Under the pieces are notes generated by a model. The model had not been told where the DNA came from, ran no database searches, and saw nothing but the letters and a program-made list of their open reading frames with translations. Of a DNA stretch of 64,000 nt, positions 30,521 to 52,836 are shown piece after piece. The stretch comes from Leptospira sp. WS92.C1. Its GTDB lineage: Bacteria; Spirochaetota; Leptospiria; Leptospirales; Leptospiraceae. The stretch covers positions 169,001 through 233,000 of the forward strand of contig NZ_CP162131.1 of NCBI RefSeq assembly GCF_040833975.1, written 5' to 3'. The number at the start of each line of letters is the position of its first letter. Within the stretch, counting starts at the first letter, position 1. Made by a program: the position numbers and the translations under genes.

Positions 30521-30855
30521 CGGACTTGAAGTCCGATTCAAGCCGATTTTAAAAAAGATTCGTCGTCGGAACAAAAAAAACGGGAATTTATAGCGCATCC
30601 CAAAAAGATCAAGCTGCGGTAACTCAACAAAACGCTTCCCATGGGCGCGTTCTGGGTTCTGTCCCCATCGAGCGATCCGTAAGTGAGCGAGATGCTGAGT
30701 TTCCCGAACGACCCGCAATGCGATCCATAGAGAGCATTGCGTTGGGTTGCTCCAGAGTGAGATGTTGAATTGTCTTTGGGACAGAACCTTATAATTCGTT
30801 GTTCCGACAAATCGATGGCATTCCGAAAAATTCTTGAAATCGGACTTCAAGTCCC
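30521..30855. mobile_element. MITE-like element with nested terminal inverted repeats
   Basis: The ends are imperfect inverted repeats: CGGACTTGAAGTCCGATTCAAG-type at 30521-30542 and its complement, with one extra base, at 30834-30855. Further inverted pairs nest inside: GTCGGAACA (30565-30573) with TGTTCCGAC (30800-30808), GGTTCTGTCCC (30655-30665) with GGGACAGAACC (30778-30788), and CGCAATGC (30714-30721) with GCATTGCG (30734-30741). A minus-strand open frame (30473-30850) crosses it but has no RBS. Its peptide (ending in outline HLAHLRIARWGQNPERAHG) resembles, as I recall it, repeated short Leptospira hypothetical proteins. I treat that frame as part of the repeat rather than a gene. No transposase is present. 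Confidence 0.55.
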
Positions 30856-30882
30856 TCTACTATAAAATTTAAGTATAGACTT

Positions 30883-32178
<1,296 letters not shown>

Positions 32179-32221
32179 GCGACCTCGGGTCAGATAATCG
32201 GAGAATTCCCGGAAAAATCAC

Positions 32222-32254
<33 letters not shown>

Positions 32255-32284
32255 GTATTTAGAGAGTCTTACAGACTATACGGT

Positions 32285-33223
32285 ATGAAAGGTAAAAGAT
32301 CCCTCATTCTATCTCTGTTTTTATTTTTCTTCGGAGTTTCTATTTTTTCCGTGGAAGATTCTTCCTTTAGCCCGTTTCAGCCGTATCATTTATCCCGGGA
32401 TTTTGATCCCAATCGCCAGAAATATCTACAAGTAGTCGCGATTCCTTACACGGATCCGATGGAACTCAAGCTTGTACCCAATGCGAATTTAGTTCCCGAA
32501 ACCAAAACACCAAATCCGTTTTATACGCAGACCCGCGGTCTTTCTTTTTCGGGCATGTTTCAACCGTTTTTATTTTCAGTAGTTCCTCAGGAAAACGTTC
32601 AATTCTTACCCGTTTCCGAAACCGTTTTTGTAAACGAAATTCCTTCCAGAACCGGGAAACTTCTTTCCGGAGCTTTTTCCGAAAAAAGAACGATGGATCG
32701 AATCACTGATTCCAGAAATCAGATTCAGGGATTTGGTTTGGCGAATTGGAACGCGAATCCTCTCCAAAATGGAAGCAGTTCCGGAGTTATGTTTCTTTAT
32801 ATGAAACGTCATGCGGGTTTAGAAATGGATTTTAATGCGAGAATGATCGGAAATCAGGCGGGACTTGCCGTTTTAGAATCCGCAAAATCCACGATCGCAT
32901 TCAATTATTCTGTTTTTCCCGAAATCGGCGAAAATTCCAAAATGAATTTCTTTGTTCAGTTTTCGAGTATCAAACGGTTTCAAGATCGAAATGGCGGTTT
33001 TCCCAACGAACCCGGAAACAATTTTCGCGGTTTGAAATCCTACGAATACTATCTCAATCCCGGAATTTCTTTTTCTTCTCGAAATTTAAGTTTGGAAGGA
33101 ATGGTTCGAGTTCCGGTTCCAACCGCCGCTCAGTTGCAGGCCGGGGAGCCGAGTCTCTGGATGCAAGAGATTCAGGGTTTGCTCGGAGTCAAATATAGCT
33201 TTTCCGAAACTTCACCAAAGTAG
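32285..33223 (+). CDS. Secreted or outer-membrane protein of unknown function
   Basis: The ATG at 32285 puts the signal peptide at the N-terminus ([21 protein letters not shown]). The frame extends 19 codons further upstream, but there is no RBS for that. The 312-residue product has repeated amphipathic strands in its second half ([56 protein letters not shown]) and ends near an aromatic residue, which suggests an outer-membrane beta-barrel. I do not recognise the family. Confidence 0.6.
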   Translation: MKGKRSLILSLFLFFFGVSIFSVEDSSFSPFQPYHLSRDFDPNRQKYLQVVAIPYTDPMELKLVPNANLVPETKTPNPFYTQTRGLSFSGMFQPFLFSVVPQENVQFLPVSETVFVNEIPSRTGKLLSGAFSEKRTMDRITDSRNQIQGFGLANWNANPLQNGSSSGVMFLYMKRHAGLEMDFNARMIGNQAGLAVLESAKSTIAFNYSVFPEIGENSKMNFFVQFSSIKRFQDRNGGFPNEPGNNFRGLKSYEYYLNPGISFSSRNLSLEGMVRVPVPTAAQLQAGEPSLWMQEIQGLLGVKYSFSETSPK

Positions 33224-33380
33224 TCGTTCTCTAATCGGGTATAGAGACGTTGCGTTTTTATTTGATACGAAACCTTCATCCTTTTTTGTTTAATAAACCT
33301 CGACTCTTGAGATCTACTGAATCCTGAATCAAGTGTTTCGTATTTTTCTTGAAACAACAATTCTTTCGATTTAAGAATCT

Positions 33381-33394
33381 GTAAGAGTTCCTAC
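33381..33394. repeat. Dispersed near-palindrome, family 2 (copy 1)
   Basis: GTAAGAGTTCCTAC also occurs exactly at 40861-40874, with variants at 40390-40403 and 40924-40937. All are intergenic or lie at gene edges. Confidence 0.55.
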
Positions 33395-33423
33395 ATTTGT
33401 TTTTCTGAAAAATCTGCTTGCAT

Positions 33424-33438
33424 GGGACTTAAAGTCCG
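33424..33438. repeat. Dispersed 15-bp palindrome (copy 4)
   Basis: GGGACTTAAAGTCCG differs from the copy at 26427 at the first and central bases. It lies 29 bp after a family-2 repeat. Confidence 0.5.
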
Positions 33439-33463
33439 TTTGAAGATAGAATTTCGGGAGAAT

Positions 33464-33793
33464 TTATTCTATAATTCCTTGTTTTTTTAGAGTGAATGCA
33501 AGATCCATTTTACTAATGAGATGTTTTGCTCTTCCAAATCGAATTTTCTTTTCAGGCGAAGAATCTTGTTCGGTTTTGTACACTTCCAAACAGGTTTCGA
33601 TCACCGGGCAGGAATGATCCGTACAACCGATCTCAGTGAGTTTGAGAATCTCGTCCCCAGTCAAGTGTAACGGTCCTTTTAGCCAAGCAATCAGAGTCGG
33701 ATGAAACGAAAATTCTTCGTTCGCATTCCGGGTCTCGGAATATATGGGACCGTGATTGTGAACCGAAGAATCATTTGGAACCGCTGGTTTCAT
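33464..33793 (-). CDS. Small conserved protein with Cys motif, end of the methyl-cycle operon
   Basis: I do not recognise a named family. The 109-residue protein contains HLTGDEILKLTEIGCTDHSCPV in outline: a Cys, then DHSCPVIETCLEVY, so three cysteines close together that could bind metal or be redox-active. It begins 45 bp after metH on the same strand and is probably cotranscribed. A role linked to the methyl cycle or to an iron-sulfur cluster is only a guess from position. Confidence 0.6.
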   Translation of the reverse strand: MKPAVPNDSSVHNHGPIYSETRNANEEFSFHPTLIAWLKGPLHLTGDEILKLTEIGCTDHSCPVIETCLEVYKTEQDSSPEKKIRFGRAKHLISKMDLAFTLKKQGIIE

Positions 33794-33838
33794 TGTATTC
33801 TGATTAGACTCAAAAAAATCAAATTTCTTTTTGCAAAC

Positions 33839-37579
<3,741 letters not shown>

Positions 37580-37626
37580 TGCTAACTTCTTTGATTGTTC
37601 TAAAAAATATAGGATAACAAAAAATT

Positions 37627-37926
<300 letters not shown>

Positions 37927-37981
37927 ACCTTTCCAAAAAGAAATTTTTCCGGGAGTTTTAGATCCCGGAAAAAGATTCAGA

Positions 37982-39292
<1,311 letters not shown>

Positions 39293-39293
39293 T

Positions 39294-40271
<978 letters not shown>

Positions 40272-40278
40272 TAAAGCA

Positions 40279-40307
40279 AGGATATCAAGATATCTTGATA
40301 TCTGCAA
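40279..40307 (-). promoter_or_regulatory. Promoter with operator palindrome of the methyl-cycle operon
   Basis: On the minus strand TTGCAG (40307-40302) is the -35 and TATCCT (40284-40279) the -10, 17 bp apart. The interval 40281-40302 is a perfect 22-bp palindrome made of GATATCAAGAT and its complement. It covers the spacer and parts of both hexamers. Bound ArsR protein would block RNA polymerase. The predicted transcript would begin at or just before the ATG at 40271, so it may be leaderless. Confidence 0.7.
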
Positions 40308-40313
40308 GGCCTT

Positions 40314-40778
40314 TTATGTGGGTGATAGAGAAAATTCGGTAGAGAATTTGTTTTGGGATAGGTGGATTTTTCTGAGGAGGGTGATTTTTGTAAGAGCTCC
40401 TCCCCAAAATTCACGGGGGACCTCATTCGAACACTCCCATTCTTCTAAAATAGCAAAAAGAAGGCATTTCGAAACACCTAATCCTAAGGCAATTATCCCT
40501 AATTCTACCCAGTCCTTCTCATTTGGCCGAAAATTCATCTTTTTCAATGTTAAGCCTTTGTTTTGATAGCTGATTGCAGGAAGGTTTTTTCCTAAAAAAT
40601 TTTTTTTCAGAGCCACAGTACCATATTTCTTTAAGAGATAGTTCAGTTCTTGATTTAATTTAGCAGCTTTCAGCTTCCTCAAACGAACGAGATTTTCAGG
40701 AATTAAAAGTGTTACTGGCGAACCCTTCTTTTTCAATGATATTTCTTGTTTGGAATTACTCCCTTCTGTATGCCCCAT
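40314..40778 (-). CDS. DUF1564-like protein
   Basis: The ATG at 40778 (MGHTEGSN) is the preferred start; the longer open frame runs through a dispersed repeat. The 154-residue product is basic in its first half (KLKAAKLNQELNYLLKKYG). Its core RPNEKDWVELGIIALGLGVSKCLLFAILEEWE resembles the DUF1564 proteins, a family I know only from Leptospira. The KLNQELNYLL part and a VSKCLLFAIL helix give it a ribbon-helix-helix or toxin/antitoxin look, but no function is established. It ends close to the methyl-cycle promoter. Confidence 0.6.
   Translation of the reverse strand: MGHTEGSNSKQEISLKKKGSPVTLLIPENLVRLRKLKAAKLNQELNYLLKKYGTVALKKNFLGKNLPAISYQNKGLTLKKMNFRPNEKDWVELGIIALGLGVSKCLLFAILEEWECSNEVPREFWGGALTKITLLRKIHLSQNKFSTEFSLSPT
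40390..40403. repeat. Dispersed near-palindrome, family 2 (copy 2)
   Basis: GTAAGAGCTCCTCC lies inside the 3' end of the DUF1564-like gene and is a diverged copy of the 33381 motif. Confidence 0.4.
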
Positions 40779-40860
40779 ACCGAATACGGTTCTCGAGGAC
40801 TTTACTGAGATTCGTTTTTCATTCAAATAACTCTGCTGATTTTGATTTTTTGGAAAATTT

Positions 40861-40874
40861 GTAAGAGTTCCTAC
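40861..40874. repeat. Dispersed near-palindrome, family 2 (copy 3)
   Basis: GTAAGAGTTCCTAC is identical to the copy at 33381-33394. Confidence 0.55.
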
Positions 40875-40923
40875 TTCAAAATTAAAATGCCCTCGCCAAA
40901 TCTGGGCCTTTCTTCTCAAAACT

Positions 40924-40937
40924 GTATGAGCTCCTAC
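40924..40937. repeat. Dispersed near-palindrome, family 2 (copy 4)
   Basis: GTATGAGCTCCTAC differs from copy 3 at two positions and lies 63 bp from it. Confidence 0.45.
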
Positions 40938-41102
40938 AACCTCGGTTGATCCAAAATGTAATTTGGATTTGAAGTAATTTTAGAAGAGAACATGATACTA
41001 TAATTCTACTCATTTTTAGGCTCTTAAAGAAAAACTGACTTTTTAAAAACAATCGAATCATGCGAATGAATTCCCACATTCACATGATGTAAAAGTCTTT
41101 CT

Positions 41103-41918
41103 TTATGATTTTCTTATGCTGTTCTTTTGTAAGAATGGAATCAAAGATCCTAGATTTTCCCAGATTTCATCGGGTTGAATCGAAGACATATCTACATTCT
41201 CCTTTTTATATTTTCCCGTTTTGACAAGAATACCTGTAATCCCGCAGGCTTGCGCCCCACCCACGTCCGAATCGATATCGTCTCCGATCATTACGCAATC
41301 GGATGCGTTTAAGGATAACGTTTTCAACGCGGCTTGGAAGAATGCGGGAGAAGGTTTTCCGATCAATTCCGCGACAGTGCCGGTTGCAAATTCGATTCCT
41401 GTAACAAAAGCTCCAATGTCCAGTTGCAATTCCGATTCCGTTTGCCAGAACTTTCCTTTGTGAAGTGCAATCAGCCTGGCTCCATTTTTTACCATTTGAA
41501 AAAGATCGTTCATGATCTGATAATTCCATTCTTGTCCGATGTCTCCGATCAGTATAACGTCCGGTTTTTCTTTATAGGATACAATTCCTGCCAAGTCTTT
41601 CTTTGTCTCTTCGTTGATTACAAGGAATGTTTTCGGATTTCCGATCCGAATTAAAAATTCCCGAGCTGCTCTGGGAGCGTTTAAGATTCTTTCTTCTTCC
41701 ACTTCCAAGTCGATGGTTTTTAAGAAGGTTGCGATTCCGTTTCTCGATTTTGTGGTCGTATTCGTTACAAAAAGAAATGGAATTCGATTCTTTTTTAAGA
41801 ACTCTACCGCTTCTTTTGCGCCTGGTAGAATCCGATTTCCGGTGTGAATTACGCCGTCAAGATCCAACAAAACGCCGCGGATTACGTTTTTCTCGATGTT
41901 TATTCTTGCGGAGCTCAT
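41103..41918 (-). CDS. HAD superfamily hydrolase, subfamily IIA (NagD/LHPP-like)
   Basis: The 271-residue phosphatase has the catalytic Asp pair in LLDLDGVIHTG, the Thr/Asn motif LFVTNTTTKSRNG, a C2-type cap in the middle, the Lys in IGKPSPAFFQAAL, and the acidic metal motif VMIGDDIDSDVGGAQ. This is the NagD/LHPP branch, which acts on small phosphomonoesters or, for LHPP, phospholysine or phosphohistidine. The substrate is unknown. Confidence 0.85.
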   Translation of the reverse strand: MSSARINIEKNVIRGVLLDLDGVIHTGNRILPGAKEAVEFLKKNRIPFLFVTNTTTKSRNGIATFLKTIDLEVEEERILNAPRAAREFLIRIGNPKTFLVINEETKKDLAGIVSYKEKPDVILIGDIGQEWNYQIMNDLFQMVKNGARLIALHKGKFWQTESELQLDIGAFVTGIEFATGTVAELIGKPSPAFFQAALKTLSLNASDCVMIGDDIDSDVGGAQACGITGILVKTGKYKKENVDMSSIQPDEIWENLGSLIPFLQKNSIRKS

Positions 41919-42054
41919 CGGAAGATTGTAATGGATTGATTGAAAATTTAAAAACCGAATTTGTCTGAAACTCTAAAATTCCGTTCGTATCAAAATCCTT
42001 TTTTTCAATCCAATTCGATTCTTCTAAATCAGCCTTACAAAAATGGAGGATCCC

Positions 42055-42836
<782 letters not shown>

Positions 42837-42897
42837 GAATAGTTCCTGAGTTTGGAAAGCAAAAACTCTCCTTACATGATTAAATGAGCGTAAAAAG

Positions 42898-43415
<518 letters not shown>

Positions 43416-43440
43416 CGCGTTTTACGGAGGTTTTCTGTTT

Positions 43441-44010
43441 ATGCGCCCTTTCGGATATCGGATTCGATCTGTATCGGTTCTTCTGTTTTGCCTAACTTCG
43501 ATTCCGTTTATATTCTGTTCTGCGGAGCAGGAAAAAGCGGAAGAACCGATGCCTTCCCATCGAGAACTAAATGTAAATCCCTTTCAAAAGGGAAATTCTA
43601 TGTTTAAGAACGGAAATTATCTGGAAGCGATCGAGTTTTATTCTAGAGATCTGGATGTGAATCCCGACAACCCTTCTTCTTTTAACAATCGCGGACTCGC
43701 TAAAAGCAGGTCCGGAGACAAGGAAGGAGCAATCGGAGATTACACTCAAGCCCTTGAAATTCGCCAAGACTATGCGACCGCCTATAACAACCGCGGATTT
43801 GCAAAAATCAAGATTGCGGACTATCAGGGTGCGATCCAAGATCTCTCTTTCGCGATCCAGTTTGAACCGAAATATGCAAATGCGTTTAATAACCGCGCCG
43901 TTGCATGTTGGGCGATCAAAGAAAAGAAAAATGCCTGCGAAGATTGGAAACGGGCCTATGATTTGGGTCATATCGAAGCAGGTAGATCTTATCAGAAATT
44001 CTGTAATTGA
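43441..44010 (+). CDS. TPR-repeat lipoprotein
   Basis: The GGAGG at 43426 suits the ATG at 43441. The 189-residue protein has a signal with lipobox IPFIFC (Cys at about 29), then about four tetratricopeptide repeats: FQKGNSMFKNGNYLEAIEFYSRDL, SFNNRGLAKSRSGDKEGAI, AYNNRGFAKIKIADYQGAI and AFNNRAVACWAI. A Sel1-like final part holds a Cys. It is probably anchored in a membrane and mediates protein contacts. Confidence 0.78.
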   Translation: MRPFGYRIRSVSVLLFCLTSIPFIFCSAEQEKAEEPMPSHRELNVNPFQKGNSMFKNGNYLEAIEFYSRDLDVNPDNPSSFNNRGLAKSRSGDKEGAIGDYTQALEIRQDYATAYNNRGFAKIKIADYQGAIQDLSFAIQFEPKYANAFNNRAVACWAIKEKKNACEDWKRAYDLGHIEAGRSYQKFCN

Positions 44011-44084
44011 AAACCCCCGGGAATCGCTTGCCGGGGAAAGGGGCTTTAAAACACTAACCGAAGACTCTTTTCCCGGATTCCGGA

Positions 44085-45599
<1,515 letters not shown>

Positions 45600-45641
45600 A
45601 ACCGGCTTGAGTCGGATCAGGATCTCTGAAACTGTGAAAGA

Positions 45642-46388
45642 ATGAGTTTTAGAGATCATTTTTCCTCTCATTCCCCCTCCTATTCCGAGTTCAGACCGGG
45701 ATATCCGCGGGAATTATTTCAATATCTAAAAAGTCTTGTTCCAAACGGAAACGTCGTCTGGGATTGCGGTACTGGAACGGGTCAAGCCGCGGTTTCTCTT
45801 ACAGAATTTTTTGAAAGGGTGATTGCGACCGATCCCAGCGCAAACCAAATCGCAAACGCGGAATCTCATTCGAACATAGAATACAAGATCGCCAAGGCCG
45901 AAGAATCTACATTAGAAAAGAATGAAGTAGATTTGATTACCGTGGCTCAGGCGTTTCACTGGTTCGACTTTCAACCGTTTTACAAAGAGGCGGTCCGGGT
46001 CGGCAAAAAGAACGGAATTCTCGCGATTTGGGGTTACGGTCTGCATCGAATTTCTCCTGAGATTGATTCACTCGTGGGTCGTCTTTACGGAGATATCGTG
46101 GGTCCCTATTGGCCTCCGGAAAGAAAATATATCGAGGAAAAATACAAAACGATTTCATTCCCTTTTGAAGAAATTCCCCCTCCCGTTTTCGATATGACGG
46201 AGGAATGGACCGTGGAACAGATGTTAGGTTATTTAAGAACCTGGTCCAGCGTTCAAAAATACATTCAAAAAAATGAAATCGATCCCGTTTTGAAAATCGA
46301 ACCTGAATTGAAAAAGCTCTGGGGAAATTCCAAAACGAAAAAAGTGGAATGGCCTCTATTTTTTAAGATCGGAAAATTGCCGTCTTGA
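45642..46388 (+). CDS. Class I SAM-dependent methyltransferase
   Basis: The 248-residue protein has the SAM-binding motif VVWDCGTGTGQAAVSL (about 36-51), then VIATDPSANQI and LITVAQAFHWFDF, the pattern of the UbiE/methyltransf-11-type methyltransferases. The W after H in AFHWFDF is typical of a branch often annotated as trans-aconitate or unknown methyltransferases. Its stop overlaps the start of chrA (TTGA), so the two are coupled. Confidence 0.82.
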   Translation: MSFRDHFSSHSPSYSEFRPGYPRELFQYLKSLVPNGNVVWDCGTGTGQAAVSLTEFFERVIATDPSANQIANAESHSNIEYKIAKAEESTLEKNEVDLITVAQAFHWFDFQPFYKEAVRVGKKNGILAIWGYGLHRISPEIDSLVGRLYGDIVGPYWPPERKYIEEKYKTISFPFEEIPPPVFDMTEEWTVEQMLGYLRTWSSVQKYIQKNEIDPVLKIEPELKKLWGNSKTKKVEWPLFFKIGKLPS

Positions 46389-47712
46389 TTCCGAGTTTTG
46401 GAGAAGCAATTCGATTTTGGTTTGGGCTTGGGTGGATGAGTTTTGGCGGACCCGCCGGACAGATCTCTCTCATGCACAAAACCCTAGTCGAAGAAAAACA
46501 ATGGATTTCAGAGGACCGATTTTCTCACGCTCTGAGTTATTGTATGTTACTTCCCGGTCCGGAAGCGCAGCAACTCGCAACATATTTGGGTTGGATTTTA
46601 CACGGAGTTAAAGGAGGAATTTTTGCGGGTTTGCTTTTTATTCTTCCTTCCATTTTAATTTTTATAAGTATTAGTATATTATATTTTTCTTATGGAACTG
46701 TTTTCTATGTAATTTCGTTTTTAAATGGAGTCAAACCCGCGGTCCTCGCAATCGTTATTTTGGCGTTTTCCAATTTGGTTTTAAAAGGATTAAAATCGAA
46801 AGGACATGTTTTTTGTTTTATCCTGACATTGACGGGGATGTTATTTTTTGGAATTCCTTATCCATATTTACTCGGATTCTCGCTCATCATCGGTCTTGTT
46901 TCTTTTTTTGTTTTGAAAAAGGAATTTCAGGTCGAAAAGACTTCTCCGGTTTCCAATATTTCCTTTGGAAAAATCGATATCCAAACAAATCTGGAACAAA
47001 AAAGAGATTCCAATGCGAAAATTCTAAAAAATCTGAGCCAGGTCGGAAGTATCGGATTGATCCTCTGGGTTTTACCCTTACTTGGGATTTTACTTTTTCA
47101 AAAGTCAGAGTTTTTATTTTGGAAAGAGTTGATTCTATTTTTTACAAAGACCGCCTTGATCACGTTTGGCGGAGCTTACGCGATCCTTCCCACCGTTTCC
47201 GATTTTGCAACCAGCCAAGCTCATTGGATTACAACCCGCGAAATGATAGACGGACTTGCGTTCGGAGAAAGCACACCCGGGCCCTTGGTGATGGTTCTGA
47301 CATTTATCGGTTTTTTAGCGGGGGCGCATCGATACACTTCCATTTCTGCGGGTTTACTCGGTTTGTTTTTAACCGCGTATTATACGTTTCTTCCTTCCTT
47401 TATTTTGATTCTGGGAGGAGCCAAGGTTGTAGAGAAAACAAAAGAATCTCCGATGTTTCGTATCATATTGAGTTACGTTACAGCCTGCGTTTGCGGAGTG
47501 ATTCTTTATTTAGGAATTTATTTTGCAAAGTCGATTCTATTTGTGGAAGGAAACAACTGGGGGTCTTTTTTGCAAAACCCCCTTTCTCAGATTCATTGGT
47601 TGTCCTTTGTATGGACCGGAATCAGCATTCTCTTTTTAAGATTCAAAAAAAAATTTTCCATCCTTTGGCTGTTTGCCAGCGGATTGTTCTTTCTTGGATT
47701 GGATCTGATTTT

Positions 47713-47722
<10 letters not shown>
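46385..47722 (+). CDS. chrA: Chromate transporter family (ChrA)
   Basis: The TTG start overlaps the previous stop. The 445-residue membrane protein has the duplicated ChrA architecture: FWFGLGWMSFGGPAGQISLMH with MLLPGPEAQQLATYLGW in the N-terminal half, and ALITFGGAYAILP with LAFGESTPGPLVMVLTFIGF in the C-terminal half. The second half repeats the same FGG and PGP motifs. The family exports chromate in proton-driven transport. Its 3' end overlaps the convergent cyclase gene by 10 bp. Confidence 0.88.
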
Positions 47723-50649
<2,927 letters not shown>

Positions 50650-50904
50650 AGTGGTTTCCTTTTCTCTGTAATGTTTTTCAGCATTCTGAAGATGGTCACG
50701 GAATTAATACTCAAGTATAAGGATTTTTTAGATCTTAGTAAATCGAATATTTCGACTTACAAATTGGATCTAATTGTGCAAAATCCAAGTTCGATCGATA
50801 TTTTGAGTAGAATCCGGATTTTTCTCGTCTATCCTTCCCGATCTATGAAAGATAGAATTTCTAAAATCTTTGACAAATCTTTTGGAAAATTGAATCTGTT
50901 CCGA

Positions 50905-52644
50905 ATGCGAATTCCCACCCGAATCAAAAAGCGAATCCTCTATGTAGGATTGTTTTTTTCGGTGCATTGTATTTTTGGAATCGAACCCGCTCTGATCTTA
51001 AAGCCGAACTTTGCCGGCCAAGAACCGCTTTTAAAATCTGTTTATTATATTCGGGATCCGGATTTGCGTTTTCGATCTGAGGATTTTTTTTCCAATCTCC
51101 AAAAACTTCCGATTCAGGAGGTTCGAAACTCTACCCTTGGATTTGGATATGATCCCGTTCCCTATTGGTTGTATTTCGAAGTAGATACTCCGGAGTCGAT
51201 CGATAAACAATTCATTCTTGCGTTTCATTATCCTCATTTGGATCGAATCGATCTATTCTATAAAAGTGAGGACGGGGGCAAAGAGGAATTCAATACGGGT
51301 GATACTCTCCCCTTTTTATCAAGACCAATCGAAAGTCGTTTGTTTTTATTTCCGATTCCTTTAGGAAAAAAGGGAAAAACCAAAATTTTAGTCAGGGTTT
51401 TTACGGAAGGGGCATTGAATCTTTCGATGACCCTTTACGACAGTCAAACAAAGATCCGAGAGGCGAAATCGCAACTCGCCAAGGATTCGGCGTTTTACGG
51501 TGCGTTAGCCGTAATGGCGTTTTTTAATCTGTTTTTATATTTCGGAATCCGCGAAAGATATTTATTATATTATTCTTTTTTAATTCTTTCGGTGCTTTTA
51601 CATCAAATCATTCTTCCTGGATATGCATTCGAATGGTTTTTTCAAAACCAACCCACCTTTATCAATCAATTGCATCTGGAAGCCGTTGCAATGATGATGA
51701 TCTTTATGGCTCTGTTTCTTTCTTCCTATCTAGAAACTAAAAAAAGTTCCGCCCCACTAAATCTATTTTTAAAAATTTCTTTCTGGGCCGGAGTGATACT
51801 TGGTTTTTCGATTCCTGTATTACCCGGTCGTTATCTTATTCCGTTTACTTCTTTGTTTCCACTCGTGCAAATGTCCGTGATCTTTTTGATTTCTCTTTTT
51901 AGAGCCTTACACGGGGATAAAAAGGCGATCATATTTTTAACCGCCTGGTTTTTTACTCTTACGGGCGGAATCATCTTTGCTTTTAGCAGGTTCGGTTTTT
52001 TTCTCAAGGACGGGCCCGCTATCCCATTTTTACAAACCGGAATCATACTCAGCGTGTTATTTTTATCTCTCGCCCTTTCCGAAAGAATTAGAACGATTCG
52101 GAGAGAAAAAGAAGAGATCGAAGAATATGCGGGCAAGTTAGAAGAACTTTCTTATATGGATCCTCTTACCCGGGTGTTCAATCGAAGATACTTTGACGAA
52201 CAGATTCGAATGGCTTGGGGTCGCGCTACAAGACACCATTCTCCCTTATCTCTTTTGATGATAGACGTGGATTTTTTTAAACAATTCAACGATACATACG
52301 GACACGTTGAGGGAGATAGGGCATTGATTCGTGTTGCAAGAGAGATTCGAGCCGGTCTAAGAAGATCCCATGATATGGTGACACGATTCGGTGGGGAAGA
52401 ATTTGCTGTGATTCTTCCAGATACTCCGATTGACGGGGCGGTTGTAGTTGCGTTGAATATTTTAGAAAAGGTAGAAGCGTTAGAAATCGCTCATATAAAA
52501 AGTAATTTTGCGAAGATCACAGTTTCCATCGGTGTAGCCTGTAGCCTGGAACCAACCGTGAAATCCGTTCAGGACTTGATCACACTTTCGGATAAAAATC
52601 TTTACGAAGCGAAAACATCGGGAAGAAACCACATTCGACATTGA
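50905..52644 (+). CDS. 7TM-DISM diguanylate cyclase (GGDEF)
   Basis: The ATG at 50905 puts a signal peptide right at the start (RIKKRILYVGLFFSVHCIFG); the frame is open for 78 more codons upstream but with no good RBS. The 579-residue protein has a DISMED2-like domain (about 30-170), seven membrane helices (about 185-385), a short coiled coil and a GGDEF domain (about 415-575). The latter has MIDVDFFKQFNDTYGHVEGD and the active-site RFGGEEF, and should make c-di-GMP. No RxxD inhibitory site is evident just before GGEEF. It is divergent from the HAMP cyclase gene. Confidence 0.85.
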   Translation: MRIPTRIKKRILYVGLFFSVHCIFGIEPALILKPNFAGQEPLLKSVYYIRDPDLRFRSEDFFSNLQKLPIQEVRNSTLGFGYDPVPYWLYFEVDTPESIDKQFILAFHYPHLDRIDLFYKSEDGGKEEFNTGDTLPFLSRPIESRLFLFPIPLGKKGKTKILVRVFTEGALNLSMTLYDSQTKIREAKSQLAKDSAFYGALAVMAFFNLFLYFGIRERYLLYYSFLILSVLLHQIILPGYAFEWFFQNQPTFINQLHLEAVAMMMIFMALFLSSYLETKKSSAPLNLFLKISFWAGVILGFSIPVLPGRYLIPFTSLFPLVQMSVIFLISLFRALHGDKKAIIFLTAWFFTLTGGIIFAFSRFGFFLKDGPAIPFLQTGIILSVLFLSLALSERIRTIRREKEEIEEYAGKLEELSYMDPLTRVFNRRYFDEQIRMAWGRATRHHSPLSLLMIDVDFFKQFNDTYGHVEGDRALIRVAREIRAGLRRSHDMVTRFGGEEFAVILPDTPIDGAVVVALNILEKVEALEIAHIKSNFAKITVSIGVACSLEPTVKSVQDLITLSDKNLYEAKTSGRNHIRH

Positions 52645-52675
52645 TCCCTCGACCCTAACTTGGAGCAGCCCTCTT

Positions 52676-52703
52676 TTGACTGGTTTGTTTTGAGATGTAC
52701 AAT
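52676..52703 (+). promoter_or_regulatory. Promoter of the acyl-CoA ligase gene
   Basis: TTGACT (52676-52681), 16 bp, then TACAAT (52698-52703). Both hexamers match the sigma70 consensus at five of six positions. A transcript would start near 52710, giving a leader of about 70 or 127 bases depending on the true start codon. Confidence 0.55.
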
Positions 52704-52836
52704 GGAGATAGCGAATTTTCCGTTCAATCGTTTTCGGCCCGTCGTATGTAATTTTCTCATCCAAAGATAAGAATTTGTTTTGAACTCAAATTTTTTCTGG
52801 ACTCAGAAAAAGGATTTCGTAGAATCCTTCCCTGCT

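Larger units (their letters stand above)
40779..41102. other. Intergenic region with two family-2 repeats
   Basis: No gene is supported. It contains the repeats at 40861 and 40924 and is otherwise AT-rich. An open frame at 40882-41079 has no RBS. Confidence 0.5.

Noticed and set aside
30473..30850. 125-codon minus-strand frame inside the MITE-like element
   Set aside because: It crosses the inverted repeats, lacks an RBS, and its sequence is better explained as part of a repeat.
40272..40307. Twelve-codon N-terminal extension of the ArsR-methyltransferase gene
   Set aside because: It would encode the perfect palindrome and predicted promoter, has only a TTG start and no RBS; the ATG at 40271 is more consistent.
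44015..44036. CCCCGG/CCGGGG hairpin after the TPR lipoprotein gene
   Set aside because: Good six-base stem but no U-run; it may be chance in a short GC patch, so it is not listed as a terminator.
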